The position numbers and the translations under genes were made by a program. 64,000 nt of DNA from contig OY998177.1 of the NCBI GenBank assembly GCA_963921935.1, positions 111,716,067 through 111,780,066 of the forward strand. The letters are read 5' to 3'. The DNA is from Galeruca laticollis (lineage: Eukaryota > Arthropoda > Insecta > Coleoptera > Chrysomelidae). This document shows, piece after piece, positions 12,383-26,682 of this stretch (position 1 is its first letter; the number at the start of each line of letters is the position of its first letter). Under the pieces are notes generated by a model. That model ran no database searches. It had not been told where the DNA came from and saw only the letters and a program-made list of their open reading frames with translations.

Positions 12383-12470
12383 CTCGACGTATTTCGCGAA
12401 ACACCACTCGAGCTACGCTCTCGTGATGTGTCGCTACGTCTCGTTATACGGTGAATAATCGAATATTCTC
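12355..12470. repeat. Imperfect palindrome
   Basis: ATATTTTTCGATTATT (about 12357-12372) pairs with AATAATCGAATATT (12453-12466). The loop contains CGAGCTACGCTCTCG-type short inverted blocks. It overlaps the last codons of the recombinase and may be a fold-back repeat or the element's own subterminal hairpin. Confidence 0.5.
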
Positions 12471-12498
12471 TATGCTCTTGTGATATTATAACTGAATA

Positions 12499-14319
12499 TA
12501 CAGTGATATTCCAAAGTCCCCTCCCCCCCTCGTATCGGTTGAACGGCTACACTTACATAATTAAAATTTGGCGGGAGAAAATAAAGTGTTGTAAACTTCT
12601 CTACGAATGGTAACAGGTGACGTAATAGTAATAGATGTCACAGTGCCACTCTGGCCAATAATTTTGAATATGACCATATGGCAAGTGAGATCTCGTATGA
12701 AAGGCATTGACATTGGCTACATAGCCATATTAATTTTGTTTGGGTTTAAATTAATTTTGACGGATAAATTAAATAAATACCAAAATTATTGAAATTATTT
12801 TTTCAAATTTAATTAATCAAATATCAACAATGGATTCTTATAGCAAGTGTTCGAAATGTGCTCCGTCTACTTCCTGACAGTAATACATCCTATTAGTAAA
12901 CTCTTGTCGTACTCGGTCGAATATGTCAGCTGAAATAGCATTGCATTCTTCAGTAATTCTTTCTTCCAAAACGCCAATGCGATCTGGTGACCATATAAAA
13001 AAATCTAATGGTGTCAGATCTGGTGACCTCGCCGGCCGATCCATCTACCTCGATATTCTTCATCCAGGTAATGTCTTACTGCACCATAATAATGTGCAGG
13101 AGCACCATTTTGTTGAAATGTTATTCCCAGATAGCCGAATTCATCTTGATTATCTTCCAGAATTTCAAGAATTAACGGCTCAATTGCATTTTGTAACATC
13201 TCCAGATACACTTCACCGCTTAAATTTGAATTTAGGAAAACAAGAATCACTATGTGGTTTCCCAAAATACCTACCCAAACATTGACTTTTTCTGGAAATT
13301 AGGTATATTGTTCACGAAAGGTGTGAGGATTTTTGTCACTCCAATACCTTACATTTTGTGTATTCACATTTCCATTGAGGCAAAAAGTACTTTCGTCACT
13401 AAAACAAATTGTTCTTGTGTGATGTGTGTTTTGACTAATTTTATTTGTCATACATTCACAGAATTCGAGTCTCCTGTCGGGGTCGTCATCCGAAAGGTGG
13501 TGCACCATTTTTAACTTGTATGGATGGAATTTATTTTTAGCCAACACTCTCTGTACTGTACTTTTACTTACTTCACAGATAGACGCAACTTTAGTTCAAG
13601 AGAAAGTAGGGTTTACTACCATTTCAGCAACTATATCAATTTTTTTATCATCACTAAATGTTGGTAGACCAGATCGTTTGGCATCTTGAACACTACCTGT
13701 TGCTTCAAACTTGTGAAGGAGCTCCCTCAAATAAGTTCTCAAGGTATGGCGATCTGGGTATCTCTCATTAAATAAACGTTTCGCTTCATGGAGATTATTT
13801 CTAGATTCACCATTTATTAAGATAGCTGCTACTTTGTCGGCTAGAGTACGTACCATTTTGCCTATGTAAACTCTTAAACGTCTCGTTAAACAATAATAAA
13901 ATTAAATATTTAAGCTATTTAGAAAAACTTTGCGAAGCAAAAAATACTATTAAATTGAAAACGTCAATTTTTTTCACAACTATCCAGAGGCGGACTGAAA
14001 AATCTTCAATATTTAAATGTGAAATAATAATTCTAGTATTCATTCAATTTATCCGTCAAAATTAATTTAAACCCAAACAAAATTAATATGGCTATGTAGC
14101 CAATGTCAATGCCTTTCAAACGAGATATCACTTGCTATAAGGTCCTATTCAAAATTATTGGCCAGAGTGGCACTGTGACGTCATCTATTACTATTACGTC
14201 ACCTGTTACAATTCGTAGAAAAGTTTAAAACACTTTATTTTCACCCTCCAAATTTTATTAATGTAAGTGTAGCCGATCAAAAGATACGAGGGGGGAGGGA
14301 ACTTTTGAATAGAACTGTA
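12499..14319 (-). mobile_element. Complete Tc1/mariner-type transposon with long inverted repeats
   Basis: The left end TACAGTGATATTCC and the right end, reverse-complemented TACAGTTCTATTC, are each flanked by TA (12497-12498 and 14320-14321), the canonical target duplication of this superfamily. The terminal inverted repeats extend about 275 bases inward (12499-12775 against 14043-14319) with moderate divergence, including a C-rich block and a stretch around TTAATTTTGACGGATAAATT. The transposase lies on the minus strand between them. Confidence 0.92.
12838..13856 (-). pseudogene. Tc1/mariner transposase, frameshifted
   Basis: Starting at ATG 13856, the first 86 residues form the DNA-binding region (MVRTLADKVAAILINGES, then FEATGSVQDAKRSGLP), of the DUF4817 helix-turn-helix type. 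The catalytic domain follows in other frames: CFSDESTFCLNG (first D), FQQNGAPAHY where the second catalytic D of the usual FQQDGAPAHY is N, and RSPDLTPLDFF with the third acid. At least three frameshifts separate the four pieces (13856-13596, 13547-13299, 13265-13014, 13044-12838). Both the frameshifts and the D-to-N change make it inactive; mobility would need an enzyme from elsewhere. Confidence 0.9.
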
Positions 14320-14384
14320 TAATAACTCAAAGAAAACTGGATATATTTTAAGCACAAGATAATCAGTTGGCGAGTTCATGATAC

Positions 14385-14866
14385 GTTTCAAGTGAAGGTC
14401 CAGTGAAGAGGGGATACAAGGTTTCGTGTATTGCCGACACCACTACTGGATCTATAAGTAAATGTGAAATATATACACTGGAAAGTTACCAGATGTTAAA
14501 GCAAATTATGGACTTGGGAAATGAGTCTGTGGCTGCCACTCATCAATTCGAAATGTCTTGTCGCTCTTGACAATTTTTTTTACATCAGATAAGTTGATGC
14601 GTACGCTACTCAGTTATGGAACTTACTCAATTGGCATAGTAAGAACACACCGAAAACGCCTTCCCAGCATGTTGAAATCGATGGATCAACTAAGCAGGGG
14701 TGAATTTATGTTTATTATAAAAGGCGCCATTGCAGCTACGAAGTGGCAAAATTCCAAACCAGTTACAATCAACCATAAGAAAAATAGGACGGTTCAAAAA
14801 GTTACGTCTATTACCCTGAAGTTGTCGATACCAAGTATGAAGAAGGTCGACAACGTGGTGGCATAG
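14385..14866 (+). pseudogene. piggyBac transposase fragment
   Basis: The plus strand reads PVKRGYKVSCIADTTTGSI, a frame change, then TGKLPDVKANYGLG, and from 14558 FFTSDKLMRTLLSYGTYSIG, RLPSMLKSMDQLSRGEF and AIAATKWQNSKPV. These are successive blocks of the piggyBac DDE domain (normally KPxKRGYK, FDNFFTS..L, RGxxF, WxDxKxV). The catalytic FDN motif is degraded to TIFFTS. The N-terminal half, the Cys-rich tail and the TTAA-flanked ends are not visible. The mariner element ends only about 65 bases upstream. Confidence 0.8.
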
Positions 14867-14870
14867 GATC

Positions 14871-15694
14871 TTCTGTTATTCATTAGAATTATCTATAGTA
14901 AACGCATAAACAATGATGAATGTTGAAAAAAATGACAATCTGATTGCTTGGTTTTCATTAAGAAAACGAAAGGGACGACAACCATTATTTATCAAGAATT
15001 AGACGTGAAGTATTGGAGTCCCTATGGAGGTGAGAAGTGAAAATGTTTAGGAGCATCTCCCCTAACAAATTCAAAAATAAAGGCATAGTCGGTTTTGCGG
15101 TACTCGGAAAAACTATAAACGATCGAGAATCGAATGAATAGGGTGCAGGGATGCTTCATGCCTTGCTTTCGATTATTTTATGGAAAATAAAGAAAATATC
15201 TTCAGCTTGTTTCCTTTATTGTATTTTAATAATCTTAAATGAGAATTTCATGTTCATATCGAAAGACTTATTATTATTTACAGCTATGATGTGAGAAAAT
15301 AGTACACTGCCATACATGACTGCGTGATGTGGTAAACATATTTCCCAGAAAGAATATCACTTCATCGAAAAATGGAAGATATCTTCCCACACATTTTTTT
15401 AAAAACCTGTCGACCCAAAAAATGTTAATATACCTTCTACATATTTTAGAAGTTATATTCACCACTAAATCGGATTTTTTTCCAGCCAAAAAAAGTGCCG
15501 TGGAAGGGTTATAAAGGTAATGGGACACTTATGATCATCTTCTATCAAACAATACATCCAAATTGACCGTCAGCATGACGAACATCTTATTAGTTCCTCA
15601 CGAGAATCGAATAAGAAAGAGGATCTGAATACTCCACATGTATGAATACAAGAGAAAAAAAAATTAAAATCATTACACCAAACCGAACAATTTA
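14871..15694. other. No recognisable gene
   Basis: The first 150 bases may be decayed continuation of the piggyBac fragment. Two overlapping open frames of 61 and 84 residues at 15274-15528 have no known motif. Confidence 0.4.
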
Positions 15695-15894
15695 CGCCCG
15701 TTTCAGAAAGAACCGATTATCAGTGCTGATGGTCGGTCGCTACCGATCATCGGTCGAGTAAATTGTTTTCACATTAACGCGTATCATCAGTTGTCAACAT
15801 GTATCTGAGAAGTACACAGCATCGCGTTGTTGTCGCTTTGTGTGTAAAAATATTAATAGAATAACAAAAACAAACACGGAAATCCAGAAGGATA

Positions 15895-18077
15895 TTGGTC
15901 CATCCTTTATGTCTACAAAGACCAATAAAAGGCGCTTCCGTCACCTTGTATTCAAATTTACGAGAAGACCCACGTAAATTCTTTATCTATTTTCGAATGT
16001 CAATTTCTTCTTTCCACGAACTGCACTACAAGCTAGAAGACGATCTAAAATTTGCAGACCGTATTAGAGCTTCAATTTCTTCAGTGGAAAGATTGATTGT
16101 TGCTCTAAGGTAAGATTTTTGAAAATATATTGTAAATATTCAATAATAATAATTATTTAGGCAATGAATTATTTATGTTTTATTGATTTCATAAAAAAGG
16201 GAAACATTAACTAAATGCAAAAATATGAAGTACTTAATACTAAGATACTAAACGGCTCAAAATATAATTAAATATTATTTATGCATTCCGGCCAACATTT
16301 ACCCCTGTCAACTCCAATAAAGTAGATCGGTCCATTCCGTCGTGTTTGTCTTCAATAGGTGAATATTCTTACGCCCTTATATTGGGGGAAGAATATCCAT
16401 ATTCATTCGATGATAGAGGTGAAAAAACATAAGAGACTGTCAACTGGGGTCTTAAATTAATATCAGAATATCCAGAAGCGGAATTAGATAAAAACGGTTG
16501 TGGATAATTTGAAATAGCATTAGGAAATATTACTGATGCAGAGTTGACATTATACTGTGGATACGAAACACGTCTCTGCCTGGAAATGTTAAAATCTGGG
16601 AATTATGTCGGGCAGTATACATTTTTGAAATACTGGGGACATTTTTCATTTCGAAGCACTCCTGCACGAAATTGTAACGATTTTTCGCAACAAGGATTCA
16701 AGAAACACCCCATTACCATTGTCTTCAGATTTTTCCGAATTGGTCATGAAATCCATTAGCATTTCATCAATATCTTGTTTTTTTTACTCCTTTTTGGTTC
16801 AGTACTTACACGTTCTTCCTCATGAACAGATTCGTTTATGGGACCCTCAATTTCATACATATGTTCTACATTTTGACTTTCTTCCATATTAAAGTTTGTG
16901 TCAGTTTCATTTATGTCCAAAGTTTTATTTAAAAACTTTAAATTTTCAAAATAAATATATTTTTTATATGTCTTTGCAGCTTGACCTGATTTTGAATTAC
17001 TTAGTGTTGATCTATCTCTGCGGTAGGCATCTCGAGCTGATTTCCATCGCTGCTGAATCAATTTAACTGTAAAAATATATATAATGAAAATTTGTTTTAT
17101 ATTCGCAATGAGAATTTTTATTTGTAATTTCTTCCGCTTCTAATTCATTATATTTATTTTTAATTCTTATACACTACAATTAGGATTTTGATTTTAGGTA
17201 CTTGGCCACTGGAAATACATTTACTGACCTACATTTTACATTCAGAATGGGCATATCAACAATCAGTGTTATTGTAGAGCTTGTATGTTACAGTATATGG
17301 AAGCAACTATTCCCTGAATGTTTTCCTGACCCTTCAAAAAATCAATGGTTAGAAATTGCACGTGGGTTTGCTCAGTATGCTAATTTTCCAAATTGTCTTG
17401 GCGCAGTCGACGGGAAGCACATAAGGATTATCAAACCAATTCATAGCGGTTCAGACTTTTTTAATTATAAAAAGTATTTTTATAAAGTACTCTTAGCCAT
17501 TTGCGATGCCAATTACTGTTTTACATATATTGATGTAGGTGCGTATGGAAAATTTTCGGATTCTAATATATTTGAACATGGCAAATAATTTTGGCAGAAA
17601 ATGCAAACAAAAAATTTAAGCATTCCAGATGACGCACCTCCACAAGGCTATGACAAATCACTGCCCTTTGTTTTTATTGGAGACGAAGCTTTTCCTCTGT
17701 TATCAAAGTTGATGCGTCCATATGCTCAAAAGAATTTAAATGATAAAAAAAAGGTTTATAACTACCGACATACATGAGATAGGCGATTTATTGAATGTTC
17801 ATTTGGAATCTTATCAAATAAGTGGAGAATTTTCCAAAGGCCCATTAATGTATCACTTCGACTTGCAAAAAAAATTACTAAATCTTGCTGTGCCTTGCAC
17901 AATTATGTATGTGCAAGAGATGGTTATGCTATCCATCATACATTATCAATAAAAGGCTTAACAGACTTGCGTAATAAATCAACGCTAACTAGATCTGCTT
18001 GGAATGTTCGAGATGAGTTTGCAAATTATTTTGTAAGTCCAGTTGGAAAAGTTTCATGGCAGGATTCAAAAATATAA
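15895..18077 (+). pseudogene. HARBI1-like transposase, two exons with two in-frame stops
   Basis: Exon 1 (15895-16109) gives VHPLCLQRPIKGASVTLYS and FFIYFRMSISSFHELHYKL, the usual HARBI1 N-terminus. A donor AAG/GTAAGA at 16109 and an acceptor TTTTAG/GTACTT at 17197 join it in frame to exon 2 (17198-18077). Exon 2 holds the DDE_Tnp_4 domain: FPNCLGAVDGKHIRI (first D), GKFSDSNIF (second D), and RRFIECSFGIL (E), followed by KSCCALHNYVCARDGY. In-frame stops at 17586 (TAA) and 17772 (TGA) are the only lesions I see in exon 2. No clear ATG starts exon 1. The enzyme would cut at the element ends together with the MADF partner; this copy should be dead but is young. Confidence 0.9.
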
Positions 18078-19000
18078 CTTAACTTTTTGCAGATTTCCTA
18101 ATTGCATTCAAAAAAAGGCGTAGTCCTGAGCTAATTACACGAAGAGAAATCATGTGGATTCGAATAATAACATGTATTAATTGTTTTCAAGTCACAAGGT
18201 GTTAGTTTTTAAAATCGTATATCAAATATAAATTATACAACCTTTAGCCAATATTATTGACAGTGTTATTTTTAGTGATAATAGTCTAATTTAGCTCCAA
18301 TTACATTAAAATTATCAAGTCCAGTGACTGTTAATATGCAAAAGTAGGTACAGGTGTACCCTACAGTTTTTGCTAGTACTCCCCTACGCAAACGGACTTT
18401 ATAATTTTAATATGTTTTCGGCTAAATAAATAGGCCCTTATCCAGAAAGCTGCAAACTTTCAACAAAATTGGCAAACAATATTCATGATTATAGTCAAAA
18501 ACACTTTTTTTAAGTTTAATACCCTATATCTTGAAAATTGTGCGTTTCCGCATCTGCACATATTCACATCCACCTTTTTTTAATAAAATTATCTCAGGAA
18601 TTCGCACTTATTTTTTTATGTACGCAGTATTAGGATAGGAAACACCCTGTATTTATATAACTTTGCGGGAATGTTTTAAGGACCGTTTTCAATTTTGTAT
18701 GATTGTAAAATAAAATCCTAGAATCGAGCGTATAATTTTCAATTTAATCCTATAATATTCCTAGTCGATCCCTAGTTAAATGTTTATTAAATACTTACTT
18801 GCTTCTTGCTGTTGTGTCTCATCAAGATTCACGAAGTCAAGAAACAATATTTCAGCCACTTCATTCCAAGCCTTATTTTTTGCATCACGATTTTTCCATT
18901 TTTCTGAATATGTATCCCAGATACATGGTTTTTGCTCAATTGCAGTAATTAATAGCTCTTTGTCGAAACAGTATTTTTCTTTATTTATCGCTATTTCCAT
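16640..19000 (-). pseudogene. MADF/BESS accessory protein of the Harbinger element, two exons
   Basis: Exon 1 runs from an ATG at 19000 to 18799 and carries the first half of a MADF domain (FDKELLITAIEQKPCIWDTY, then AWNEVAEIL). A donor (GTAAGT, reading leftwards from 18798) and an acceptor (TTTTTACAG ending at 17067) join it in frame to exon 2 (17066-16756), which begins IKLIQQRWKSARDAYRRD, the second half of the MADF domain. A Lys-rich region follows and, after a frameshift near 16756, NGVFLESLLRKI, matching a BESS motif. The Harbinger DNA-binding partner helps transposase bind the ends. The intron of this gene contains the whole second exon of the transposase on the other strand. Confidence 0.82.
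18340..18665. repeat. Possible small interspersed insertion inside the Harbinger element
   Basis: The left part starts AGGTGTACCCTACAG and the right part ends GGAAACACCCTGTAT, resembling short inverted ends of an insect repeat family; related CACCCTGTAT occurs near 6755. No gene inside. Boundaries are uncertain and no target duplication could be fixed. Confidence 0.3.
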
Positions 19001-19264
19001 TGCAACAATAATAAGAGTGAAATAAGAAAGCTCGCAACACTGCGCCAAAACGACAACTGATGATACACTTGCATGTGAAAATCTCTATTTATCAAATGGC
19101 TTCGAGTTCAACCGATGACTCGCAAACGCCACGGGCTAGACCGATGCCCGTGCGCTTTTTATCGGTCGACCGATGATAGGCGGACATGTGAACGGACACA
19201 TATAAAACAATTATTAGGACGGATGGTCAGTCCTGCTCATCAGTCCTTTGTGAAACGGGTCTTA

Positions 19265-20119
19265 TATAACAATTTTTGTATTAAATAACTGTTCATTCAA
19301 GTAATTTAATTGTGGCAATAACGATAATGATTGTCGTTGTTCAATTATATATTCCCTCGTTAATTCATCTTGCCAAAACCTTAGAGCTCTTTTGAGGATT
19401 AATTTTTCTCGAATAACTGACATTTCACATGTTTTTCTCGTGGAATTACTGATTTGCAAAATTACTTCTACACAAAAAAAAATTATTCAAGGAAAAAAGC
19501 TCTTCTGTTTTTAATGTCGATAAAATCTAGTTTCTCATATTTTAATAACAAAGTTCACAGAAATTTATAGAATATTTATCATGTTAGATTACTTGAAAAC
19601 CCTCTGTATATCAAGCTTGTGTCTTCCATTTCACCAAGAATATGTATAATAACCCTTTTTATTCAGTCCTGACTGTTACTTCATCGGTTGACTGATATAT
19701 AAGCACTAGTGCCGATACTGGTCGAAAATTTGTAATGCAAAGTTTTTTGTACCGTTACGTTTTAGCATATTTTCATAAAATATGCTGGACTGTTATTATG
19801 AAAGACTTACGTGCACAGACCGAGCATTTCAGCAATATTCTTGATAACATCTTTGTTGAAGCAGCTGAAAGGGAATAATAAATTTGGTAGGTTCAACGAA
19901 CAATAATTAGCAAAAATGGTTAGACATGGGAGTGAGGGCATAGAAATTATTCATGGTTATTAACAGATTTTGAAAATTAATAATGCGAACTTACTTAACG
20001 CATTTCAGTTGAGCAGAAAATGCGAGTTTATGAAAAGGAGTGGATTAAAATTCTTCATTACTAATAAAATTACATATAGTGAAGATACAGGTTGAACAAA
20101 AATTGGTGAAAGAGAGTTA
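19265..20119. other. No recognisable gene
   Basis: A 65-residue minus frame (19459-19262) has no known motif; the rest is AT-rich. Confidence 0.4.
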
Positions 20120-20589
20120 GGCCAGGCGGCAAGTAATGTAAACCGTAAAAAAATGTTGGCAAAGCTTTTATTGTTTTAAATGGTTTATTAAGGTGTGATT
20201 ATCAAGAATCTAGGTTTTCCCCACACCCTTGAGTGACAAAGTTCTGTACAAAATAATTCCCTATCATGTTTTCATGGGACTTCTAGTTTCAAAGTAGGAG
20301 CCGCGCGAAGTTGTGCGAGTTTTGACAAATGCAGTAAATATCGATTCTTGCTTACCGAATTTCACTCTTCTCTCGGATTGGTGACTGTTGACAATATAAC
20401 TTAGCACATATTGCATAAGTTTTCATAAAAAGGTATAGAACTTTTGTTAAAATTGCAAATAGTTTGATTTATTGTGGCTTTCATTAAATATATTTCTGCT
20501 ATTGGTCAGTGAAGTCAATCTAATCGTCTTCTTTTCGACAAAGTACGACGTTCTCGCGTAAAAGGTTCGTCCTGAGCTGGTATTTTACC

Positions 20590-22171
20590 CTAAGTCGATG
20601 GTTCAGCAGTGATTTCCTTCACTTCAATCCTGCTCTCGTTGTCAATCAAAGATGTCTCACTCTCAGAATCAGTCATGTAAATGCCTGGTGCAGCTGAATG
20701 CTCGAACTGCACGTCAATCTCGTCATCAACGTCGAAATTATCTTCTTCCATATCGATATTTGCGCAGGACTGGTCCCGGCAACTTCCACACATTATCGAG
20801 CAACGCAGCCCAGTCTTCCTGCAGTTACAAGCTGCTTGACACCCTTGCTTGCACTTGCAGGATGTCGTGCTGAGAAGCTCCTGCGGGGCAGCATCTATCT
20901 ACGTAGGAATAGGTGTCAGTCCATTCCTCGTGTTTTTCCAGCCCCAATCTTGCGGACTCTTCTTGTTTCCGTACCACTTTTGAACCTGATGGTAGGTTCT
21001 GAAGGAATGCTGTCGTGCTGCTGCTTCGGTTGGTGGTAAAGATGCAAGATTGCAAGCACTCTCAGAAATTGATTTCGTGAAGCACTGGAACCTGCAATCA
21101 TTCAACGATGTGTCACCGCTCGCTCCATAGAGTGCTCTAATGACAGATTTTCTGGCTGTCTCAATCAGGTCTGGAGAAGCATTTTGGTCTTTAAATATTC
21201 CAACGGTTCTTCGTACATTCATATTTTTTTGAAATAGCTTGACGAATTTCTGTTCTCCATGCCTGAAGAATGCTGAGGTTGTGTCGCACCCACTGAAGGC
21301 GTGAAGGAAGAGTATGTGCTCGGTAACTTCTTCTGAATGTTTGAACGACTTCGTCGAGTAAATTCTGCTTTCAATTTTTCCTTTCCCTGGTTTCTTGGTT
21401 TCATGTGATAAACATTCGACAACGATGGTGCGAGGCCTATTAGTAGTACGAGGAGGTCGACATCTTCACCCACTAGCACTACGGAATCATAGTCTGGCGA
21501 TAATTCAATCGCGGTGTTAATTATAAGAGTATCAGCGTCTTCAGCGGCTTGCTCCGCGAGAAATCCTGCAGCTCGAAGGTTCCCCTCAGCATATATATGA
21601 GCAGAGTCTTGTTCTGGTCGTTGCCAAGGAATTTCTCCTGTGACATGGTTGCTGTCATGGTGTGATCAAACATCACATTAGCAGCGACATGCCTCTGCAA
21701 TCTACGGAGTCATTTAGCAGATTTAGTACATTTGTTGTTAGCATCATTCGGATAGCCGTCAAAAACAATTACGCTGTTGGCCTTGTCTTACTTCTGTACG
21801 TACTGTACATACTTCACAAGAATATTGCAGAACGTCTCTTGTTGGTACCAGACCAAACCATGGAGAAGGAATCCACCATCTTTAACATGTACCCCGTTAT
21901 CTGCATCGTTGATGGAATGAGCCACATGAGGTAACATATTATACAATGATGATTCATTTGTCTTGCGCGTTCCTATTTCATCAAAAATCGAGAGTGGAAA
22001 AGGAGCTAGTTCGAAATGAGAATATTGCTGCAAATCCTGTTCCGTTCTCTTGGAAATTGTAATTCTTTGAAAAATTAATGAAGGGTCAACAGGAATCACT
22101 TCATTTTGGATGTTTATTGAAGAGTTTACTGCTCTTAAAGTAATTACTCTCTTCTTTCGCTGGAATTTCAC
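20590..22171 (-). pseudogene. XPG/FEN1-like plus CXC-domain protein of a mobile family, broken
   Basis: Reading leftwards from 22171: HFELAPFPLSIFDEIGTRK; a block VFDGYP at about 21760; GEDVDLLVLL at 21466; FLHAFSGCDTTSAFF near 21285; then HSFRTYHQVQKWYG with QDWGW; and finally a tesmin/TSO1-like CXC half-domain (CKCKQGCQAACNCRKTGLRC, then CGSC and SCAN) followed by an acidic tail to 20590. The DG-x-P, EDxDLL and GCD blocks in this order match the N, I and helix-hairpin regions of XPG/FEN1-type nucleases, an inference from motifs. Frameshifts or stops fall near 21790, 21700, 21620, 21260, 21050 and 20830. An N-terminal section usual for the family is not seen. A homologue lies at 56836-57636. 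Function in the element (nuclease, transposase or accessory) is unknown to me. Confidence 0.7.
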
Positions 22172-22789
22172 ATCTTCTCACATACAAAGCAATTATTTTG
22201 TTCTGACATCGTTGTACAGAAATCGTTATATTTTCCGTATACGTAAGCGCGTCATCGACCGACTTCTTAGGCACATAAGGCTACACAGGAATATTGAATA
22301 CACGAAACTACGATGCGACGATGCTACGTTGGCAACAATGTACTCTCCCCACCTAAGAGCAGGGCCTGTTCCGCACACTAACCTATAAACAACAAATGGA
22401 AGGACAGTTCAATTTGTCGGTATTACGCTAAATTGAATTCGCGCATACCACGTAATCTATTGGAAAAATTAGATCCGGAGCATGCGCAGTCAATCAAACG
22501 TACAGGACCGGCCTTGGAAATAAATAATACGATTGACTGGTATAGTACATACATATGTATTATTAAAAAAACTGAGAAAGCATTATTTGTAAGAACTGAG
22601 TTAAAATGACACATTTTTTTATGTAAATAGTGAAATAGTTACAGAACGAATTGTGATTTATCAGCACTTTTTGTGGAAAAATTGTAATTATGATATACCT
22701 ACATAATCAGAGATGAGTAACCTCTTATTCATCATAATTTAGTGCGTATATTTAACTATACTTTTACATATTTAGTCGGATAGAAGAGT

Positions 22790-22950
22790 TCAAAAGTGAG
22801 AATAGTATATTAAGTACCAAGTGTCAAAAAGGTTACTTTAGTCACGAATTTCACTAGGCACGAGTGGAGCGAAGCAGAACGAGTTCCTTGTGAAACGAGT
22901 GACTAAAGACGGTTTTGACACGAGGTGCTTACTATGCTTTTTCTTTGCCC
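22790..22950. repeat. Fold-back repeat (palindrome)
   Basis: AAGTACCAAGTGTCAAAA (22814 on) pairs with TTTTGACACGAGGTGCTT (22914 on); inside, TTTAGTCACGAATTTCACTA pairs with the region ending CACGAGTGACTAAAG... read inverted. The loop is GAGTGGAGCGAAGCAGAACGAG-like. The structure suits a small hairpin-type MITE; no gene. Confidence 0.65.
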
Positions 22951-23245
22951 GCGGGAAGGAAAAAATTATATTATATTTGAATTATATTCATTACCTGACG
23001 GACGATAGCTGACAGCTGACTCACAAATCAAATGACGCAAAATAATAAAATTATCACGGATTATGAAAATTTAACATACAAAAGATACACTTGATTTGAC
23101 GTTTAGAAAACCAAAGATAAACGAGATGTGACTTTTCGCATTTTAAACACTAGTGTTTAAAGAGTCGTTTTGTACATGTCAAACCCGTTCTCAAAGTGCG
23201 GTTTTAGTAGCGGAAGTAGAGAAATGTCATTTTTTCCCATTTTTA

Positions 23246-25247
<2,002 letters not shown>

Positions 25248-25927
25248 TGTCGTTCCATTTGTTGTTTATAGGTCAGTGGTTACGCATCTGCCTGCACCAG
25301 CAGGCATATTTTCGAGAATCCCAATGTCGGCGCTCGTGATACACGGTCCCTAAAAGAGACCGGATTTATACCTAAGATACCCTTCCAGTATTCTTAGAGC
25401 AAAACAGCCGTTCGAATTACGAAATAAATTTTTAAACAGAAGCTTATAATATATTGCAGACGACACAACACATACTTATTATCAATGATGAATTTAAATT
25501 ACCTATACATAGTCATAAAAGAAATTGAACAAATTGTCAACAGTCACCAGAACGAGAGAAGTGTAGAATTTGGTAAGCAAAAATCGATATTTATTGTATT
25601 TGTCAAAACTCGCACAAGTTCGCGTGGCTACTACTCCTGAACTATAAGTCCCATGAAAAAATGATAGCGAACTATTTTGTACAGAATTTTGTCACCTTTA
25701 ATTTAATATGGAACCGTTTTGGCCGTACGATGAACAGAAAACGAGATATTACCGAAAAAACAAAAATGTGTACCTTTGTAGCGTCACTGAGATCGACGCG
25801 GGCCTTAAGAGTGCGGGGAAACCCTAGATTCTTGGTAATCACACCCTAATAAACCATTTAAAACAATAAAAGCTTTGCCAACATTTTTTCACCGTTCTGA
25901 ACGATTTTATCGCCCTGCCGCCTGGCC

Positions 25928-26682
25928 TAAGTTAGTTTGGGGAAGTTAATAATAATAAAGTAGAATTTGCAAAACAGTTAACCGACCAATTCGATGCATT
26001 CACATTTGTGTACTAAATGTTATAGAAAGTTGAATACAAATTGAGGGAGGTTATGGGGAACTTCAAGGTTATTTCATTTAACGGGATTAATAGGGGATCG
26101 GAAAATCTGTATAAAATTTGGTGTAAGACTAGAAAAGTAGTACTTCCACGAAGTTAAAAAATTGATAATGATATTTGGAAAATGTAAATTCCGCAATAGT
26201 ATAATTTTTTATTTGGAGTAAAAGTGATACTTTTATGACGAATCTGTAGGTTACATACAAATGAGTTAAAAAAGTATCCTATATGTAACGTGAATTTTGT
26301 TCACCACTCGTAATATTTCTCGTCAATGAAAGAGTAACGTAAATTTCGTTTACCCCTCGTAACATCGGATAATACTTCTTGGCGATGGTTATCGACTTTT
26401 AAGTGTTCGGATGAGTTCGTTTTCAATTGGATATTGAAGCCAATGCGCGCTAAGGTTCTGCCCTTATTTCATCAACGAAATATACTTATTGTGTAGTTCT
26501 GTCATCCTACCGTATCGAAGTGCATTCATATGAATGGTAAGTAGTTTCGCTTAAAATGTATGATATTTCTTCGCTAATTCTTCCTTACATGGTACTTAAT
26601 AGTTTCAAATTAATTTTTCTTCAAAACATTCAGTACCAGAGATATATTATGTTGATTTCGTTTTTGTTATATATATATTTTG
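25928..26682. other. AT-rich stretch without recognisable gene
   Basis: No motif on either strand; only a 62-residue plus frame at 26556. Confidence 0.4.

Larger units (their letters stand above)
15695..19261 (+). mobile_element. Complete PIF/Harbinger transposon
   Basis: The left end CGCCCGTTTCAGAAAG and the right end, reverse-complemented GACCCGTTTCACAAAG, are flanked by TTA on both sides (15692-15694 and 19262-19264), matching the 3-bp TWA target duplication of this superfamily. Subterminal regions carry repeated ATCGGTCG-like motifs in both orientations (15740-15765 and 19150-19185), candidate binding sites for the encoded proteins. The element encodes the two proteins expected of PIF/Harbinger: a DDE transposase on the plus strand and a MADF (Myb/SANT-like) DNA-binding protein on the minus strand. 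Confidence 0.92.

Noticed and set aside
12923..13285. 120-residue plus-strand frame
   Set aside because: It is antisense to the mariner transposase, whose motifs are clear on the other strand.
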